From the NCBI GenBank assembly GCA_020249145.1, contig JADCGF010000006.1:62001-126000 (forward strand): 64,000 nucleotides of DNA, given 5' to 3'. This DNA is from Roseomonas sp. (GTDB taxonomy: Bacteria; Pseudomonadota; Alphaproteobacteria; Acetobacterales; Acetobacteraceae). Shown here in pieces: positions 8,528-20,279 of this stretch. The translations under genes and the position numbers were made by a program. The notes beneath the pieces are model-generated. The model searched no databases. It had not been told where the DNA came from and was given only the letters and a program-made list of their open reading frames with translations. Every line of letters starts with the position of its first letter. The stretch's first letter is position 1.

Positions 8528-9421
8528 CTACCGCCGCAGCAATTGCCGTTCCCGCCACCAGACCAGCAAGCCGCCGGCCAGGATCACACCCGTCCCCACC
8601 CAGGTCCAGAAATCGGGGAAGGTGTGAAAGACAAGCCACCCCACCAATGCCGCGACAACAATCTGCACGGTGCTGAAGGGCGCCAAAAGCGAAGCCGGGG
8701 CGCGGCGAAAGGCTGAAATCAGCAACAACTGGCCGAGAAGATTGCACAGGCCCGCGGCAGCAAAGATCGGGATATCCGCCGCATCCGGCATGCGCCAGAC
8801 CAGCGGCACAAAGGCCGCCGCCAGCAGAAGCTGAATCGCGGAAGTCCAGATCAGTGTTGTCATCGCGCCATCGCGCGGCATCATGCGCGTGATCACCAGC
8901 GCAAAGGCCCAAAGCACAGCCTCAGAAAGCGGCCATAGCGCCGCCGGGCCAAAAACCCCCGCGCCTGGTCGCAGCACAATCAGCATGCCAAGAAAGCCGA
9001 TCACCACCGCAACCCAGCGCTGCCAATCCACTTTTTCCTTGAGCAGGAAAACAGAAAACAGCACCACCACAAAGGGCGAGATATAAGTCAGCGCGATGCA
9101 ATCCGCGAGATCAAGCAGGCTCAACCCTTGCACGAAAAGCAGCGTGCAGACAAAGATGCAGGCGCCGCGCAGCGTCTGCATCCCGGGATGGGCGCTTTTC
9201 ACCACGGCGCAGCCACGCCAGGCGATGATCAGCAGCAGCGGCAGAACCTGAAACACAGAGCGGCCAAAGGCGACTTCAAGCGTGTGATATCTTTCCGTCA
9301 GCAGCTTGGAAGCCGCATCCACACCGGTGAAGATCGAGAAGCCGGCGAGCAATAGCCCAACCGCCAAGGCGCTATTTTGGGCGGGGTGACCCGACCCGGG
9401 CGCTGGTCCGGCCGACCTCAC
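8528..9421 (-). CDS. EamA/DMT-superfamily permease
   Basis: This 297-residue inner-membrane protein has ten predicted helices arranged as two EamA repeats, as in RhaT/YdcZ-type drug/metabolite exporters. The first EamA half includes FGRSVFQVLPLLL and ALTYISPFVVVLFSV, and the second includes LISAFRRAPASLLAPFSTV. The start is a GTG that overlaps the stop of the upstream Nudix gene as GTGA, so translation is probably coupled. It is the last gene of the riboswitch-controlled gcv operon. A role in export of an amino acid linked to glycine metabolism is possible, but this is inference only; the substrate cannot be read from sequence. Confidence 0.85.
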   Translation of the reverse strand: MRSAGPAPGSGHPAQNSALAVGLLLAGFSIFTGVDAASKLLTERYHTLEVAFGRSVFQVLPLLLIIAWRGCAVVKSAHPGMQTLRGACIFVCTLLFVQGLSLLDLADCIALTYISPFVVVLFSVFLLKEKVDWQRWVAVVIGFLGMLIVLRPGAGVFGPAALWPLSEAVLWAFALVITRMMPRDGAMTTLIWTSAIQLLLAAAFVPLVWRMPDAADIPIFAAAGLCNLLGQLLLISAFRRAPASLLAPFSTVQIVVAALVGWLVFHTFPDFWTWVGTGVILAGGLLVWWRERQLLRR

Positions 9422-10002
9422 CTGCCGGCGCTGTCCATGGATACAAAGCGCATCCGCCCCATGGCTTGCAAAGCAACCATCATTGAAGCGACATGCGCCG
9501 ATTGCAAAAAGGCGCCCGAGGCGATCAGCGCGGGCACCTCGGCCAAAGGCAAAAGTTCCACCGCGATTTCCTCGCCCGCATCAAGGCTTTGCACGCCATC
9601 AGCATAAGCGCCTTCCGCCAGCACAATGTGAATGCGGTTGGTATGCGTCGCTGAATTGGGACTTAGGCTGGTGATATGGCGAAAACCACGCGCGGCAAAA
9701 CCGGTTTCCTCCCGCAACTCGCGCGCGGCGGCTTCAACCGGCCCGGCATCCGCCGCATCCATCACACCGCCCGGCAATTCCAGGTGCACGCAACCCGCGC
9801 CATGGCGATATTGGTGGTTCACGATCAGGCAATCATCATCGGTCAACGCCACCACATGCACCCAGTCGCGATATTCCAGCACATAATAGGGATCCAGCAC
9901 CGCTCCTTCCGGCGTGATGCATTGATCCGCGCGCAGCCTGATCCAGCGATCCGCATGGATCAGGCGGCTGCCGGCCACGCGCCAGGCACCTGGCCGGCGC
10001 AT
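9418..10002 (-). CDS. Nudix hydrolase (ADP-sugar/ADP-ribose pyrophosphatase-like)
   Basis: This 194-residue Nudix protein resembles the ADP-ribose pyrophosphatase branch. The Nudix box runs LPGGVMDAADAGPVEAAARE then LREETGF, with the REUXEEXGU core intact but the first acidic residue replaced by Asp and one extra residue before it. A downstream proline-free loop and SLSPNSATHTNRIHIVLAEG follow. The chosen ATG at 10002 lies just after the gcvP stop and has a GCGGAA sequence nearby; a longer open frame reaches into gcvP but adds unrelated residues. It is co-transcribed with gcvTHP. Its link with glycine cleavage is unclear. Confidence 0.85.
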   Translation of the reverse strand: MRRPGAWRVAGSRLIHADRWIRLRADQCITPEGAVLDPYYVLEYRDWVHVVALTDDDCLIVNHQYRHGAGCVHLELPGGVMDAADAGPVEAAARELREETGFAARGFRHITSLSPNSATHTNRIHIVLAEGAYADGVQSLDAGEEIAVELLPLAEVPALIASGAFLQSAHVASMMVALQAMGRMRFVSMDSAGR

Positions 10003-10004
10003 TT

Positions 10005-12907
<2,903 letters not shown>

Positions 12908-12911
<4 letters not shown>

Positions 12912-13285
12912 GCCAGGCTATCCACGAAGGAATGATAGGCGCCCTCATCCATCAGTGCTCCGATTTCGTTGGCATCGGCGGGCTCAATCCGGAAGAACCA
13001 GCCGCCTTCGGTTGGTTCACGATTGATCAGGCCCGGGTCATCGGACAGCGCGGCATTGACTTCAATGATCTTGCCCGCAATCGGCGCATAAACATCGGAA
13101 GCGGCCTTCACGCTTTCCACCACGGCGCAGGCCTCACCAGCCGCAACCACGCGGCCCAGTTCCGGCAAATCCACAAACACCACATCGCCCAAAGCATTCT
13201 GCGCGTGATCGGTAATGCCTATGGTGGCGCCATCGCCATCGGTGCGGATCCATTCATGGTCTTTGGAAAAACGCATTTCAGACAT
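12908..13285 (-). CDS. gcvH: Glycine cleavage system H protein
   Basis: This 125-residue lipoyl carrier shuttles the aminomethyl group between GcvP, GcvT and the dihydrolipoamide dehydrogenase. The lipoylated lysine is Lys60 in [14 protein letters not shown]. The N-terminus [14 protein letters not shown] and C-terminal GGWFFRIE segment are canonical. The open frame extends upstream to 13363, but the start at 13285 gives the family length and avoids overlap with gcvT, which ends at 13299. It overlaps gcvP by four bases. Confidence 0.97.
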
Positions 13286-13298
13286 GGGACAGGGCCTT

Positions 13299-14411
13299 TC
13301 AGCGAGCGTAACGATGGGGGGTAAAGGGCATGGGCGCGACGCGGGCGGGAACCGGCTTGCCACGCACCATCAAATCAAGGGCAGTGCCGTCTTCGGCGAA
13401 GGGGCGCGCGACATAGCCCATGGCAACCGGCGCACCCACGGAAGGGCCAAACCCGCCCGAGGTCACTTCGCCAATCACCGCGCCATCCGCGCCCGCAATG
13501 GGCGTATGGCCACGCGCCGGCTGGCGGCCTTCGGGGCGAAGGCCAACGCGCATGCGCTTTGGCCCATTGGCCAATTCGTCGCGCACGCGCTCAGCCCCCG
13601 GGAAATTCCATTCCATGCGCCGGCGCTTGCCGATGCTCCAGACCAGCCCCGCTTCAACGGCGCTGGTGGTTTCATCAATATCGCTGCCGTAGAGGCAAAG
13701 CCCCGCTTCAAGCCTGAGCGAATCCCGCGCCCCAAGCCCCGCCGGCATCACACCAGGCAACGCCAGCAAGCGGCGCGCAAAGGCCTCGGCTTGATCCGCA
13801 GGGACCGAGATTTCAACGCCATCTTCGCCGGTATAGCCGCTGCGGGAGATGATGGCGTTCACACCGCCAATATCAAAGCTGCCAATCCCCATGAAGGAAA
13901 ACGCAGCAAGCCCCGGCGCCAATTCGGCCAGTGCCGGCACCGCACCCGGCCCTTGCAACGCCAAAAGCGCGCGATCTTCATGCCGATGCAGTGTGACACC
14001 TTGCGGCAAATGCGCCGCGATATGGCCGAAATCATGTTCCTTGCGGCTGGCATTCACGACAAGGAAAATCCGGTCACCCAGATTGGCGAACATGAAATCA
14101 TCCAGAATGCCGCCGCTTGAAGATGTCAGCAGCCCATAGCGCTGCCGCCCAGGCTTCAGCCCCGCCACATCGGCGGGGGTCAACGCTTCAAGCGCCGCCG
14201 CCGCGCCTTCGCCACGCAATTCCGCTTGGCCCATATGGGAAACATCAAAAAGCGCGGCGGCGCTGCGGCAGTGCAAATGCTCCGCCATGATGCCGGCAGG
14301 GTATTGCACCGGCAGCGCATAACCCGCGAAGCCCACCATGCGCCCGCCCAATTCGCGGTGCAGCGCGGCGAGCGGGGTTTCCGCCAGGGATTCGGATGGG
14401 GACTCGGCCAC
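13299..14411 (-). CDS. gcvT: Aminomethyltransferase (T protein) of glycine cleavage
   Basis: This 370-residue T protein transfers the one-carbon unit from lipoyl-GcvH to tetrahydrofolate and releases ammonia. Family segments include MVGFAGYALPVQYP, LFDVSHMGQ, GGILDDFM and SRSGYTGEDGVEI (the YTGEDG folate-site motif). It starts with GTG, preceded by GGGAGG a few bases upstream. It is the first gene of the operon gcvT-gcvH-gcvP-Nudix-EamA, and its leader carries a tandem glycine riboswitch. The order T-H-P is common in proteobacteria. Confidence 0.96.
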   Translation of the reverse strand: MAESPSESLAETPLAALHRELGGRMVGFAGYALPVQYPAGIMAEHLHCRSAAALFDVSHMGQAELRGEGAAAALEALTPADVAGLKPGRQRYGLLTSSSGGILDDFMFANLGDRIFLVVNASRKEHDFGHIAAHLPQGVTLHRHEDRALLALQGPGAVPALAELAPGLAAFSFMGIGSFDIGGVNAIISRSGYTGEDGVEISVPADQAEAFARRLLALPGVMPAGLGARDSLRLEAGLCLYGSDIDETTSAVEAGLVWSIGKRRRMEWNFPGAERVRDELANGPKRMRVGLRPEGRQPARGHTPIAGADGAVIGEVTSGGFGPSVGAPVAMGYVARPFAEDGTALDLMVRGKPVPARVAPMPFTPHRYAR

Positions 14412-14455
14412 GCTGCCTCCCGCCGCTTCGCGCGGCGAAATGGGTTCAGAACGTG

Positions 14456-14640
14456 GTCCCCCTCTGTCTGATGACCTGAGAGATTCGGTGGGGGCGTTAC
14501 CTCACCTTACTCCGTCGGTGCCATGGCTTGCGCCACGGGCTTTCCAGAGGCCCCTTCCCCGCGCGGCCCTTGTTGCCTGAGCGTTTCCGGGGACCGGTTG
14601 CGCCTTCGGCGGCAGGCAGGCCTGCTCTCTCCCGCGCGGT
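14456..14640 (-). promoter_or_regulatory. Tandem glycine riboswitch (two aptamers) upstream of gcvT
   Basis: Read on the minus strand, the leader contains both halves of a tandem glycine riboswitch. Aptamer 1 shows GCGGGAGAG, GCCGAAGGCGCAA and GGAAACGCTCAGGCA followed by AAGGGCC. Aptamer 2 shows CTCTGGAAAGCC, GGCACCGACGGAGTAAGG, GAATCTCTCAGGT and a closing CAGACAGAGG. These match the conserved purine-rich cores of the Rfam glycine family. The 3' edge lies about 45 bases before the gcvT GTG, so the expression platform should involve the ribosome-binding site or a short terminator. Family knowledge says glycine binding usually turns gcv expression on; the direction here is inferred. Confidence 0.92.
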
Positions 14641-14758
14641 GTCAACGGGGTGGATGGTGAATGACAGATCGGGCGGGGGCGCGCAATACGGAAAAACTGC
14701 CCTGGGAACGGCCCTGATTTAAGCATTTGGTTAATCGGTTTCCCTCACTATACTCGGT

Positions 14759-15328
14759 ATGAATTTCCCGCCCGGAGCAGGCATGGACGGTTATATCCCC
14801 GGTCAATCTCGCGCAGCGCACCACCCCCCGGTGGCGCGGTTCGAGGTTTGTGCCGATGCCCTGCTGGAAGCCCATGGCGGTGTGGTCTATCGCGACTCGG
14901 CTTTGCGCGGGCCTTGCCTGAATGGCATCAGCCTTGGCATGTTGAGCGCCTTTCTGGGCGAGCCCGCCAGCATTGGCCGGCTGATGCGCTTGGATGAGGC
15001 GCTGACGCGGCGCATTTATCGCCGCTTGATCTGGGACGAACTCGGCGCGGACCGCCTGCCGCCGGGGCTTGATCTGGCTTTGATGGCCTTCGCGCTGGAA
15101 GCCGGGCCGCATGCGGCGATCCTGGCGCTGCAGGATGCTTTGGGTGTGGCGCGGAGCGGCGCCTTGGATGAGCCAAGCCGCACCGCCCTTGAAGGGCTTG
15201 AAGCGGCGCCGGTGATTACCCGCGTTTTCGCCGCGCTTTCGGCGCATGGCCTGGCCCTCGGCCAGCTTCCGGGCCGCGCCTTGGATGAATTGCGCGACGC
15301 TGCGCTTGGCATGGCCGGGTCAGGCTGA
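14759..15328 (+). CDS. GH108/peptidoglycan-binding-like protein, probably catalytically degenerate
   Basis: This 189-residue protein aligns by eye with GH108 (zliS-type) lysozyme-like proteins. Residues 28-90 match the N-terminal domain (NGISLGMLSAFLGEPASIG for the usual N-x-GIT segment, then a RIYRRLIWDELGADRLP stretch matching YW-D-DELP). Residues 95-150 match the PG_binding_3 domain (FALEAGPHAAILALQDALGV). In GH108 the catalytic Glu sits in HEGGY; here the corresponding stretch reads EAHGGVVY, so the glutamate is displaced or lost. No signal peptide is obvious. It is a lone gene divergent from the gcv leader, with no holin or phage genes. It may be inactive, or bind murein without cutting it. 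Confidence 0.7.
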   Translation: MNFPPGAGMDGYIPGQSRAAHHPPVARFEVCADALLEAHGGVVYRDSALRGPCLNGISLGMLSAFLGEPASIGRLMRLDEALTRRIYRRLIWDELGADRLPPGLDLALMAFALEAGPHAAILALQDALGVARSGALDEPSRTALEGLEAAPVITRVFAALSAHGLALGQLPGRALDELRDAALGMAGSG

Positions 15329-16024
15329 GCCAGTCTGATCCTCCAATACTTGCCCAGCCCGGTGCCGGCGCAGCAGCCAAAGCCCGATCAGTACCGAAAC
15401 CATAAATAGCACCGCCGCCAGCCCAAGCTGCCAGGCGCCATCCACCCGGATGCCCTTGCCAAGTAGCGCAAAAATCACCGTCTGCGGCACATAGCCAAGC
15501 GCCGAGGCCGCCAGGAACGCCAAAGGCGGCACCGCTGCCATCCCGGCCAGCAGATTGACCGCCAAATTATTGCCAATCGGCAGCAAGCGCAGCGCCAGAG
15601 TTGCGCCAAAGGGGCTGCCAATCAGCACATCCCGCATCGGGCGCAGCCTGTGGCCGAAACGCCCGGCCAGCCGCGCCTCGGCCCAGGGGCGACCTATGGC
15701 GCGCGCCCAGGCATAGGCCACAGCGCAACCCAGGATTTGCGCTGCCATGGCCAGCGCCGTGCCCTCCACCGCGCCAAAGGCATAGCCGGCCAGAAAGGCG
15801 ATCCCCTGGCGCGGCACGCCGGCGGCCGTCAGCGCAGCCCCGGCAAGGACGAAAACCGCATCACCCAGCAAGCCCTGGCCCAGCACATAATGATCAACCC
15901 ATTCTGTCCCCGGCGCAGCACCCAGGCTTCTCAGCAAAAGCCCACCAGCCATGAGGCCGAGTGCCAGCACCAGCAACCGGATCAGCGCCGCCCGCCGCCG
16001 GGCGGAAGGCGCGGGCGCGGTCAT
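15320..16024 (-). CDS. TVP38/TMEM64 (VTT/DedA-like) membrane protein
   Basis: This 234-residue integral membrane protein carries a VTT (DedA-like) domain. The core contains GVPRQGIAFLAGYAFG and RLLPIGNNLAVNLLAGM, matching the re-entrant loop pattern of the family. About six hydrophobic segments are visible. Relatives are phospholipid scramblases or flippases in the undecaprenyl phosphate/lipid transport field, but function here is not proven. The ATG overlaps the stop of the upstream glycosyltransferase gene as ATGA, so the pair is translationally coupled. A lipid-linked sugar pathway is therefore plausible. Its last 9 bases overlap the convergent gene. Confidence 0.87.
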   Translation of the reverse strand: MTAPAPSARRRAALIRLLVLALGLMAGGLLLRSLGAAPGTEWVDHYVLGQGLLGDAVFVLAGAALTAAGVPRQGIAFLAGYAFGAVEGTALAMAAQILGCAVAYAWARAIGRPWAEARLAGRFGHRLRPMRDVLIGSPFGATLALRLLPIGNNLAVNLLAGMAAVPPLAFLAASALGYVPQTVIFALLGKGIRVDGAWQLGLAAVLFMVSVLIGLWLLRRHRAGQVLEDQTGSA

Positions 16025-16773
16025 GCCTCGGGCTCGATCACCGGGCGTTTGCCGCGCCTTTGCAGCCAGGCAACGCCGATCAGATCCAGGATGCTGACCG
16101 CCAGCCGATCAAGCGTGCCGTAATTGGATTTGCCCCGCACGCGCGGGCGGTGATTGACGGGTTCGCTGATCACCACGCCGCCAGCACGCAAAGTCAGCGC
16201 CGGCAGGAAGCGATGCATATGATCAAAATGCGGCAGGCTGAGGAACAGCGCGCGGGAAAACACCTTCAGGCCGCAGCCGGTATCGGGCGTGGCGTCCCGC
16301 AGCATCCAGGCGCGGAAGCGATTGGCGAAGCGGCTACTGAAACGCTTCACCGCCGAATCGCGGCGATTGACGCGATGCCCGGCAATCAGCACCGGGGCGC
16401 CTTGCGTAGCCTCGGCCACGGCGCGGGCCAGAAGGCGGGGGATATCGGCGGGGTCGTTCTGGCCATCGCCATCCAGCGTCGCGATCCATTCGCCCCGCGC
16501 TGCCTTCACCCCTGTGATCACGGCGGCCGATTGGCCGCAGGAAGTGCGATGGCGCAGCATCCGCAAGGGGGCGCCTTCTGCCCGGGCGGCCGCCAATTCC
16601 TGCGGCGTGGCATCGGTGGACCCATCATCCACATAAACAATCTCATGCGCGACACCGGCCAAAGCAGCACGTATTTCAGCGATTAGGGGCGCGATATTGG
16701 GCGCTTCATTGCGCACCGGTACCACCACGGAAATCAGCGGCGCGGCCGGGGGCATAGCATTGTCAGAGGACAT
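16021..16773 (-). CDS. Family 2 glycosyltransferase (dolichyl/undecaprenyl-phosphate mannosyltransferase-like)
   Basis: This 250-residue GT2 enzyme resembles DPM1-type polyprenyl-phosphate sugar transferases. It has ISVVVPVRNE at the start of the Rossmann-like domain, the YVDDGSTD nucleotide-sugar motif, the metal-binding LDGDGQNDP, and DTGCGLKVFSR. It lacks C-terminal transmembrane helices, so it is the soluble/peripheral form. The start at 16773 is chosen because the longer open frame adds residues unlike the family. The coupled TVP38-type gene suggests transfer of a sugar to a lipid carrier. The sugar cannot be read from the sequence. Confidence 0.87.
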   Translation of the reverse strand: MSSDNAMPPAAPLISVVVPVRNEAPNIAPLIAEIRAALAGVAHEIVYVDDGSTDATPQELAAARAEGAPLRMLRHRTSCGQSAAVITGVKAARGEWIATLDGDGQNDPADIPRLLARAVAEATQGAPVLIAGHRVNRRDSAVKRFSSRFANRFRAWMLRDATPDTGCGLKVFSRALFLSLPHFDHMHRFLPALTLRAGGVVISEPVNHRPRVRGKSNYGTLDRLAVSILDLIGVAWLQRRGKRPVIEPEA

Positions 16774-16843
16774 CAGAATTTTGCGGTAGCAGGGCCGCCA
16801 AGACACGGCAAGCAGGGGTGCATCGCCCCGCAACTGCCCCTAT

Positions 16844-17947
16844 ATGCGCGCCATGCCCTTCGACACACGCTCCCTGCCCGCCGATATCGCCGCCGCCGAA
16901 CAACAGGACGCAACCCGCGCCATTGCCTTTTGGCTGCTGGGCGTGGCCGGCATGGTCTGGTTCATGGTGGGGCTTGGCGGGGCGACGCGGCTGACGGGAT
17001 CTGGCCTTTCCATCATGGAATGGGCGCCGATTGCGGGCACGCTGCCGCCGCTGTCACAAGCTGAATGGCAAAGGCTTTACGATCTTTACCGCACCATTCC
17101 GCAATATCAGCTGGTCAATCAGGGTTTTGGTATCGAAGGCTTTAAGGAGATTTTCTGGCTGGAATGGGGGCATCGGCTTTGGGGAAGGCTGATTGGCTTG
17201 GCCTATGTGGGGGGCCTTGCCTGGTTCTGGCTGCGCGGGCGGGTGCCGGCTTCGCTCAAGCCCCGGCTTTTGCTGCTGCTGGCGCTGGGGGGGCTGCAAG
17301 GTGCCATTGGCTGGTTCATGGTGGCATCGGGCTTTGATGCGGATAGGACAGCGGTTTCGCCCTATCGGCTGGTGATCCATCTGGGCTTGGCCTTTGTGCT
17401 GTTTGGGCTGTTGTTCTGGACAGCGCTTAGCCTGCTGCGCCCGGCCCGCAGCGGCCCGGCTGATGCTGGCGCGCTGCGCGGCTTGGTGCACGCGACTGCG
17501 GCGCTCGCGGTGCTGGCCATGCTGGCGGGCGGCTTTGTGGCGGGCATTCGCGCGGGCTTCAGTTACAATACCTTCCCGCTCATGGATGGGCGGCTGGTGC
17601 CGGAAGGCTATTGGGATTTAGCGCCGGCGCTCAAGAATTTCACCGCCAATATCGCCGCCGTGCAATTCAACCATCGGCTTTTGGCGACAGCGGTGCTGGT
17701 GGTGGCTTTGGCCGCCGCGCTGATGGCTTGGCGCCGGCTGCCCAATGGCTTTGCGCGCATCGCCGTGCTGGCGCTTGGGGCATCGGTGGCGCTGCAATAT
17801 GCGCTAGGCATCGCAACGCTGTTGGCCGTGGTGCCGGTTTGGCTTGGCACGCTGCACCAAAGCATCGCGGTGCTGGTGCTGGCGACAGCCCTTGCCGCGA
17901 TTCATGGCTTGCGCCGCCCGCGCGCAACCGCTTCTCTGCACGCCTGA
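16844..17947 (+). CDS. ctaA: Heme A synthase (COX15/CtaA)
   Basis: This 367-residue integral membrane enzyme oxidises the methyl group of heme O to make heme A for aa3-type cytochrome oxidase. Eight hydrophobic segments fit the duplicated four-helix architecture. Conserved haem-ligating histidines occur in EWGHRLWGRLIG, RLVIHLGLA, FNHRLLATAV and LGTLHQSIAV. GLGGATRLTGSGLSIMEW is the family signature near the N-terminus. It is divergent from the glycosyltransferase gene and followed by tldD after 19 bases. An ATG at 16853 is an alternative start. Confidence 0.95.
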   Translation: MRAMPFDTRSLPADIAAAEQQDATRAIAFWLLGVAGMVWFMVGLGGATRLTGSGLSIMEWAPIAGTLPPLSQAEWQRLYDLYRTIPQYQLVNQGFGIEGFKEIFWLEWGHRLWGRLIGLAYVGGLAWFWLRGRVPASLKPRLLLLLALGGLQGAIGWFMVASGFDADRTAVSPYRLVIHLGLAFVLFGLLFWTALSLLRPARSGPADAGALRGLVHATAALAVLAMLAGGFVAGIRAGFSYNTFPLMDGRLVPEGYWDLAPALKNFTANIAAVQFNHRLLATAVLVVALAAALMAWRRLPNGFARIAVLALGASVALQYALGIATLLAVVPVWLGTLHQSIAVLVLATALAAIHGLRRPRATASLHA

Positions 17948-17966
17948 CCTTCGAGGTAAAAAGCCC

Positions 17967-19394
17967 ATGAACGCGCTCGGCATCACTGATGAATTGTTTT
18001 TCACGCTGCTGGATCGCGCAGGCGCCGAACGCCAATTGCGCGACGCAACGGCGGGCTGTGAGGATGGCGAGTTGTTCCTGGAATACCGCGAAAGCGAGGC
18101 GATTTCGCTGGATGATGGCCGCATCCGTTCCGCAAGCTATGACGCGACGCGCGGCTTCGGCTTGCGTGCCGTGGCCGGGGAAGCGGCTGGCTACGCCCAT
18201 GCGGGGGAATTGTCGGATTCTGCGCTTTCGCGTGCCGCCGCCGCGGTGAAGGCCGTGCGCCAAGGCCATAGCGGGGCTTTGGATATCGCGCCACGCGCCA
18301 CCAATGCGCGGCTCTACACCGATGCCAATCCACTCACGCAAATGGATTTCGCCGCCAAGACCGCTTTGTTGCAGGAAATTGACGCCTATGCGCGGGCGCG
18401 AGACCCGCGCGTGGTGCAGGTGATGGCCTCCATCACTGGGGAATGGCAGGCGGTGCAGATCCTACGCCCGGATGGGCAGCGCTTCGCTGATTTGCGCCCC
18501 TTGGTGCGCTTCAATGTCTCGGTCGTGGTAGCCGAAGGTGATCGCCGCGAAACGGGCAGCTTCGGCACGGGCGGGCGCTTTGCCTATGGCCGCGTGCTGG
18601 GCGGCGATGCCTGGAAGCGCGGTGTGGATGAGGCGCTGCGCCAGGCGCTGGTGAATCTGGGCAGCGTGCCGGCACCCGCCGGAGAAATGGAAGTGGTGCT
18701 CGGCCCAGGCTGGCCTGGCATTCTGCTGCATGAAGCGATCGGCCATGGGCTGGAAGGCGATTACAACCGCAAAAAGACATCCGCCTTCGCCGGGCTGCTT
18801 GGCCAGCGCATCGCCGCACCAAGTGTCACGGTGGTGGATGATGGCACCATGCCAGATCGGCGCGGCAGCCTGACGGTGGATGATGAAGGCACGCCAAGCG
18901 GGCGCACCACGCTGATTGAAGATGGCATCCTCGTTGGGTTCCTGCAGGATCGGCAGAATGCGCGGCTGATGGGTGTGGCCCCTACCGGCAATGGCCGGCG
19001 CCAGAGCTATGCCCATGCGCCGATGCCGCGCATGACAAACACGGTGATGCTGGGCGGCGCCCATACGCCCGAAGAGGTTCTGGGCAGTGTGAAGCGCGGG
19101 CTTTACGCGGTGAATTTCGGCGGCGGGCAGGTGGATATCACCTCCGGCAAATTCGTCTTCAGCGCTTCGGAAGCCTATCTGATTGAAAACGGCAAGATCG
19201 GCGCGCCGGTGAAGGGCGCGACGCTGATCGGTAATGGGCCGGATGCGCTGACCAAGGTCAGCATGGTTGCCAATGACATGTCACTCGACCCCGGCATTGG
19301 CACCTGCGGCAAGCAGGGCCAGGGCGTGCCGGTTGGCGTTGGCCAACCGACACTGAAACTGACCGGGCTGACGGTGGGTGGAACGGCGGTTTAG
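17967..19394 (+). CDS. tldD: Metalloprotease TldD
   Basis: This 475-residue subunit of the TldD/TldE protease is involved in processing of modified peptides (microcin B17 and others) and degradation of unfolded antitoxins in E. coli. The metal-binding HExxxH lies at residues 255-260 (HEAIGHGLEGD). The C-terminal GGGQVDITSGKFVFS and GIGTCGKQGQGVPV segments are canonical. The start at 17967 has a GAGG site; a longer frame extends into ctaA but is not family-like. The partner tldE/pmbA is not in the window. A weak hairpin (AGCGG/CCGCT, 19424-19441) lies after the stop. Confidence 0.95.
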   Translation: MNALGITDELFFTLLDRAGAERQLRDATAGCEDGELFLEYRESEAISLDDGRIRSASYDATRGFGLRAVAGEAAGYAHAGELSDSALSRAAAAVKAVRQGHSGALDIAPRATNARLYTDANPLTQMDFAAKTALLQEIDAYARARDPRVVQVMASITGEWQAVQILRPDGQRFADLRPLVRFNVSVVVAEGDRRETGSFGTGGRFAYGRVLGGDAWKRGVDEALRQALVNLGSVPAPAGEMEVVLGPGWPGILLHEAIGHGLEGDYNRKKTSAFAGLLGQRIAAPSVTVVDDGTMPDRRGSLTVDDEGTPSGRTTLIEDGILVGFLQDRQNARLMGVAPTGNGRRQSYAHAPMPRMTNTVMLGGAHTPEEVLGSVKRGLYAVNFGGGQVDITSGKFVFSASEAYLIENGKIGAPVKGATLIGNGPDALTKVSMVANDMSLDPGIGTCGKQGQGVPVGVGQPTLKLTGLTVGGTAV

Positions 19395-19451
19395 CGTCTG
19401 ATCCGCGTAGGTCGAATGACCGAAGCGGTGAATCAGCCGCTCTAAATTGTA

Positions 19452-20279
19452 TCAGCTTGCCTTCGCCGCCGTGCGCATCAATTCATAAGCGCCGCGCTCT
19501 CCCGCACTTGGCACCAGCCGCGTGGTGAGACCGAGCACGGTTTCCGCGCCACCCAGATAGACATAGCCATCCGGCTGCAATTGATTGGCGATATTGGCGA
19601 GCACCTGAGTCTTGGTCGCCGCATCAAAATAGATCAGCACATTGCGACAGAAGATGATGTCGAAGCGGCCAAGGATGGAGGGGCTTTCCAGCAGGTTGAA
19701 GCATTGCCAGCGCACCATGCCGCGCAGCCCATCGGAAATGCGCCAACGCCCCGCATCAGGCTTGAAATACTTCACCAGCAATTGCACCGGCAAGCCGCGC
19801 TGGACCTCAAATTGCGAAAACAAGCCTTCCTGCGCACGCGCCAGCACATCGCGGGACAAATCCGTGCCCACGATTTCCACACGCCGCCCGCCCAGTGCCG
19901 GCCCCAATTCATTGATGATCATCGCTACCGAATAGGCTTCCTGCCCTGTGGAAGCTGCCGCCGACCAGATGCGCAAAGCCTGCCCCGCCGGGCGTGCTGC
20001 GGCCAGCTTCGGCAATACCAGGCGCAAATGCTCAAAGGGTCTGCCATCACGAAAGAAGGAGCTTTCATTGGTGGTGAGCGCTTCCACCACCTCGGTCGCG
20101 AGCGGCAGGGAAGGCGCATTGCGCAACCGCCCGGCGAGCGCATCCAAAGACACCAGCCTTTCGCGCTTCAGGATCGGCGCCAGGCGCGTATCCAGCATAT
20201 AGGCCTTGTCCGTATTCAGCACGATGCCAGAACGTGCCTTCACGAGACCGGTGAGAAATTGAAAGGATTCAGGGGTCAT
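19452..20279 (-). CDS. cheR: Chemotaxis protein methyltransferase CheR
   Basis: This 275-residue SAM-dependent methyltransferase adds methyl groups to glutamates of chemoreceptors. It has an N-terminal helical domain (EALTTNESSFFRDGRPFEHL) and a SAM-binding core (IWSAAASTGQEAYSVAMI, then EIVGTDLSRDVLARAQEG and DIIFCRNVLIYFD). There are no C-terminal TPR repeats. It is the last gene of the che operon, and its ATG overlaps the cheB stop. No chemoreceptor gene is present in the window, so its substrate lies elsewhere on the genome. Confidence 0.96.
   Translation of the reverse strand: MTPESFQFLTGLVKARSGIVLNTDKAYMLDTRLAPILKRERLVSLDALAGRLRNAPSLPLATEVVEALTTNESSFFRDGRPFEHLRLVLPKLAAARPAGQALRIWSAAASTGQEAYSVAMIINELGPALGGRRVEIVGTDLSRDVLARAQEGLFSQFEVQRGLPVQLLVKYFKPDAGRWRISDGLRGMVRWQCFNLLESPSILGRFDIIFCRNVLIYFDAATKTQVLANIANQLQPDGYVYLGGAETVLGLTTRLVPSAGERGAYELMRTAAKAS

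Noticed and set aside
14638..14646. A TTGACA (minus strand) as the -35 box of the gcv operon
   Set aside because: No -10 box lies 16-18 bases downstream, and transcription from it would start inside aptamer 1. The promoter must lie further upstream.
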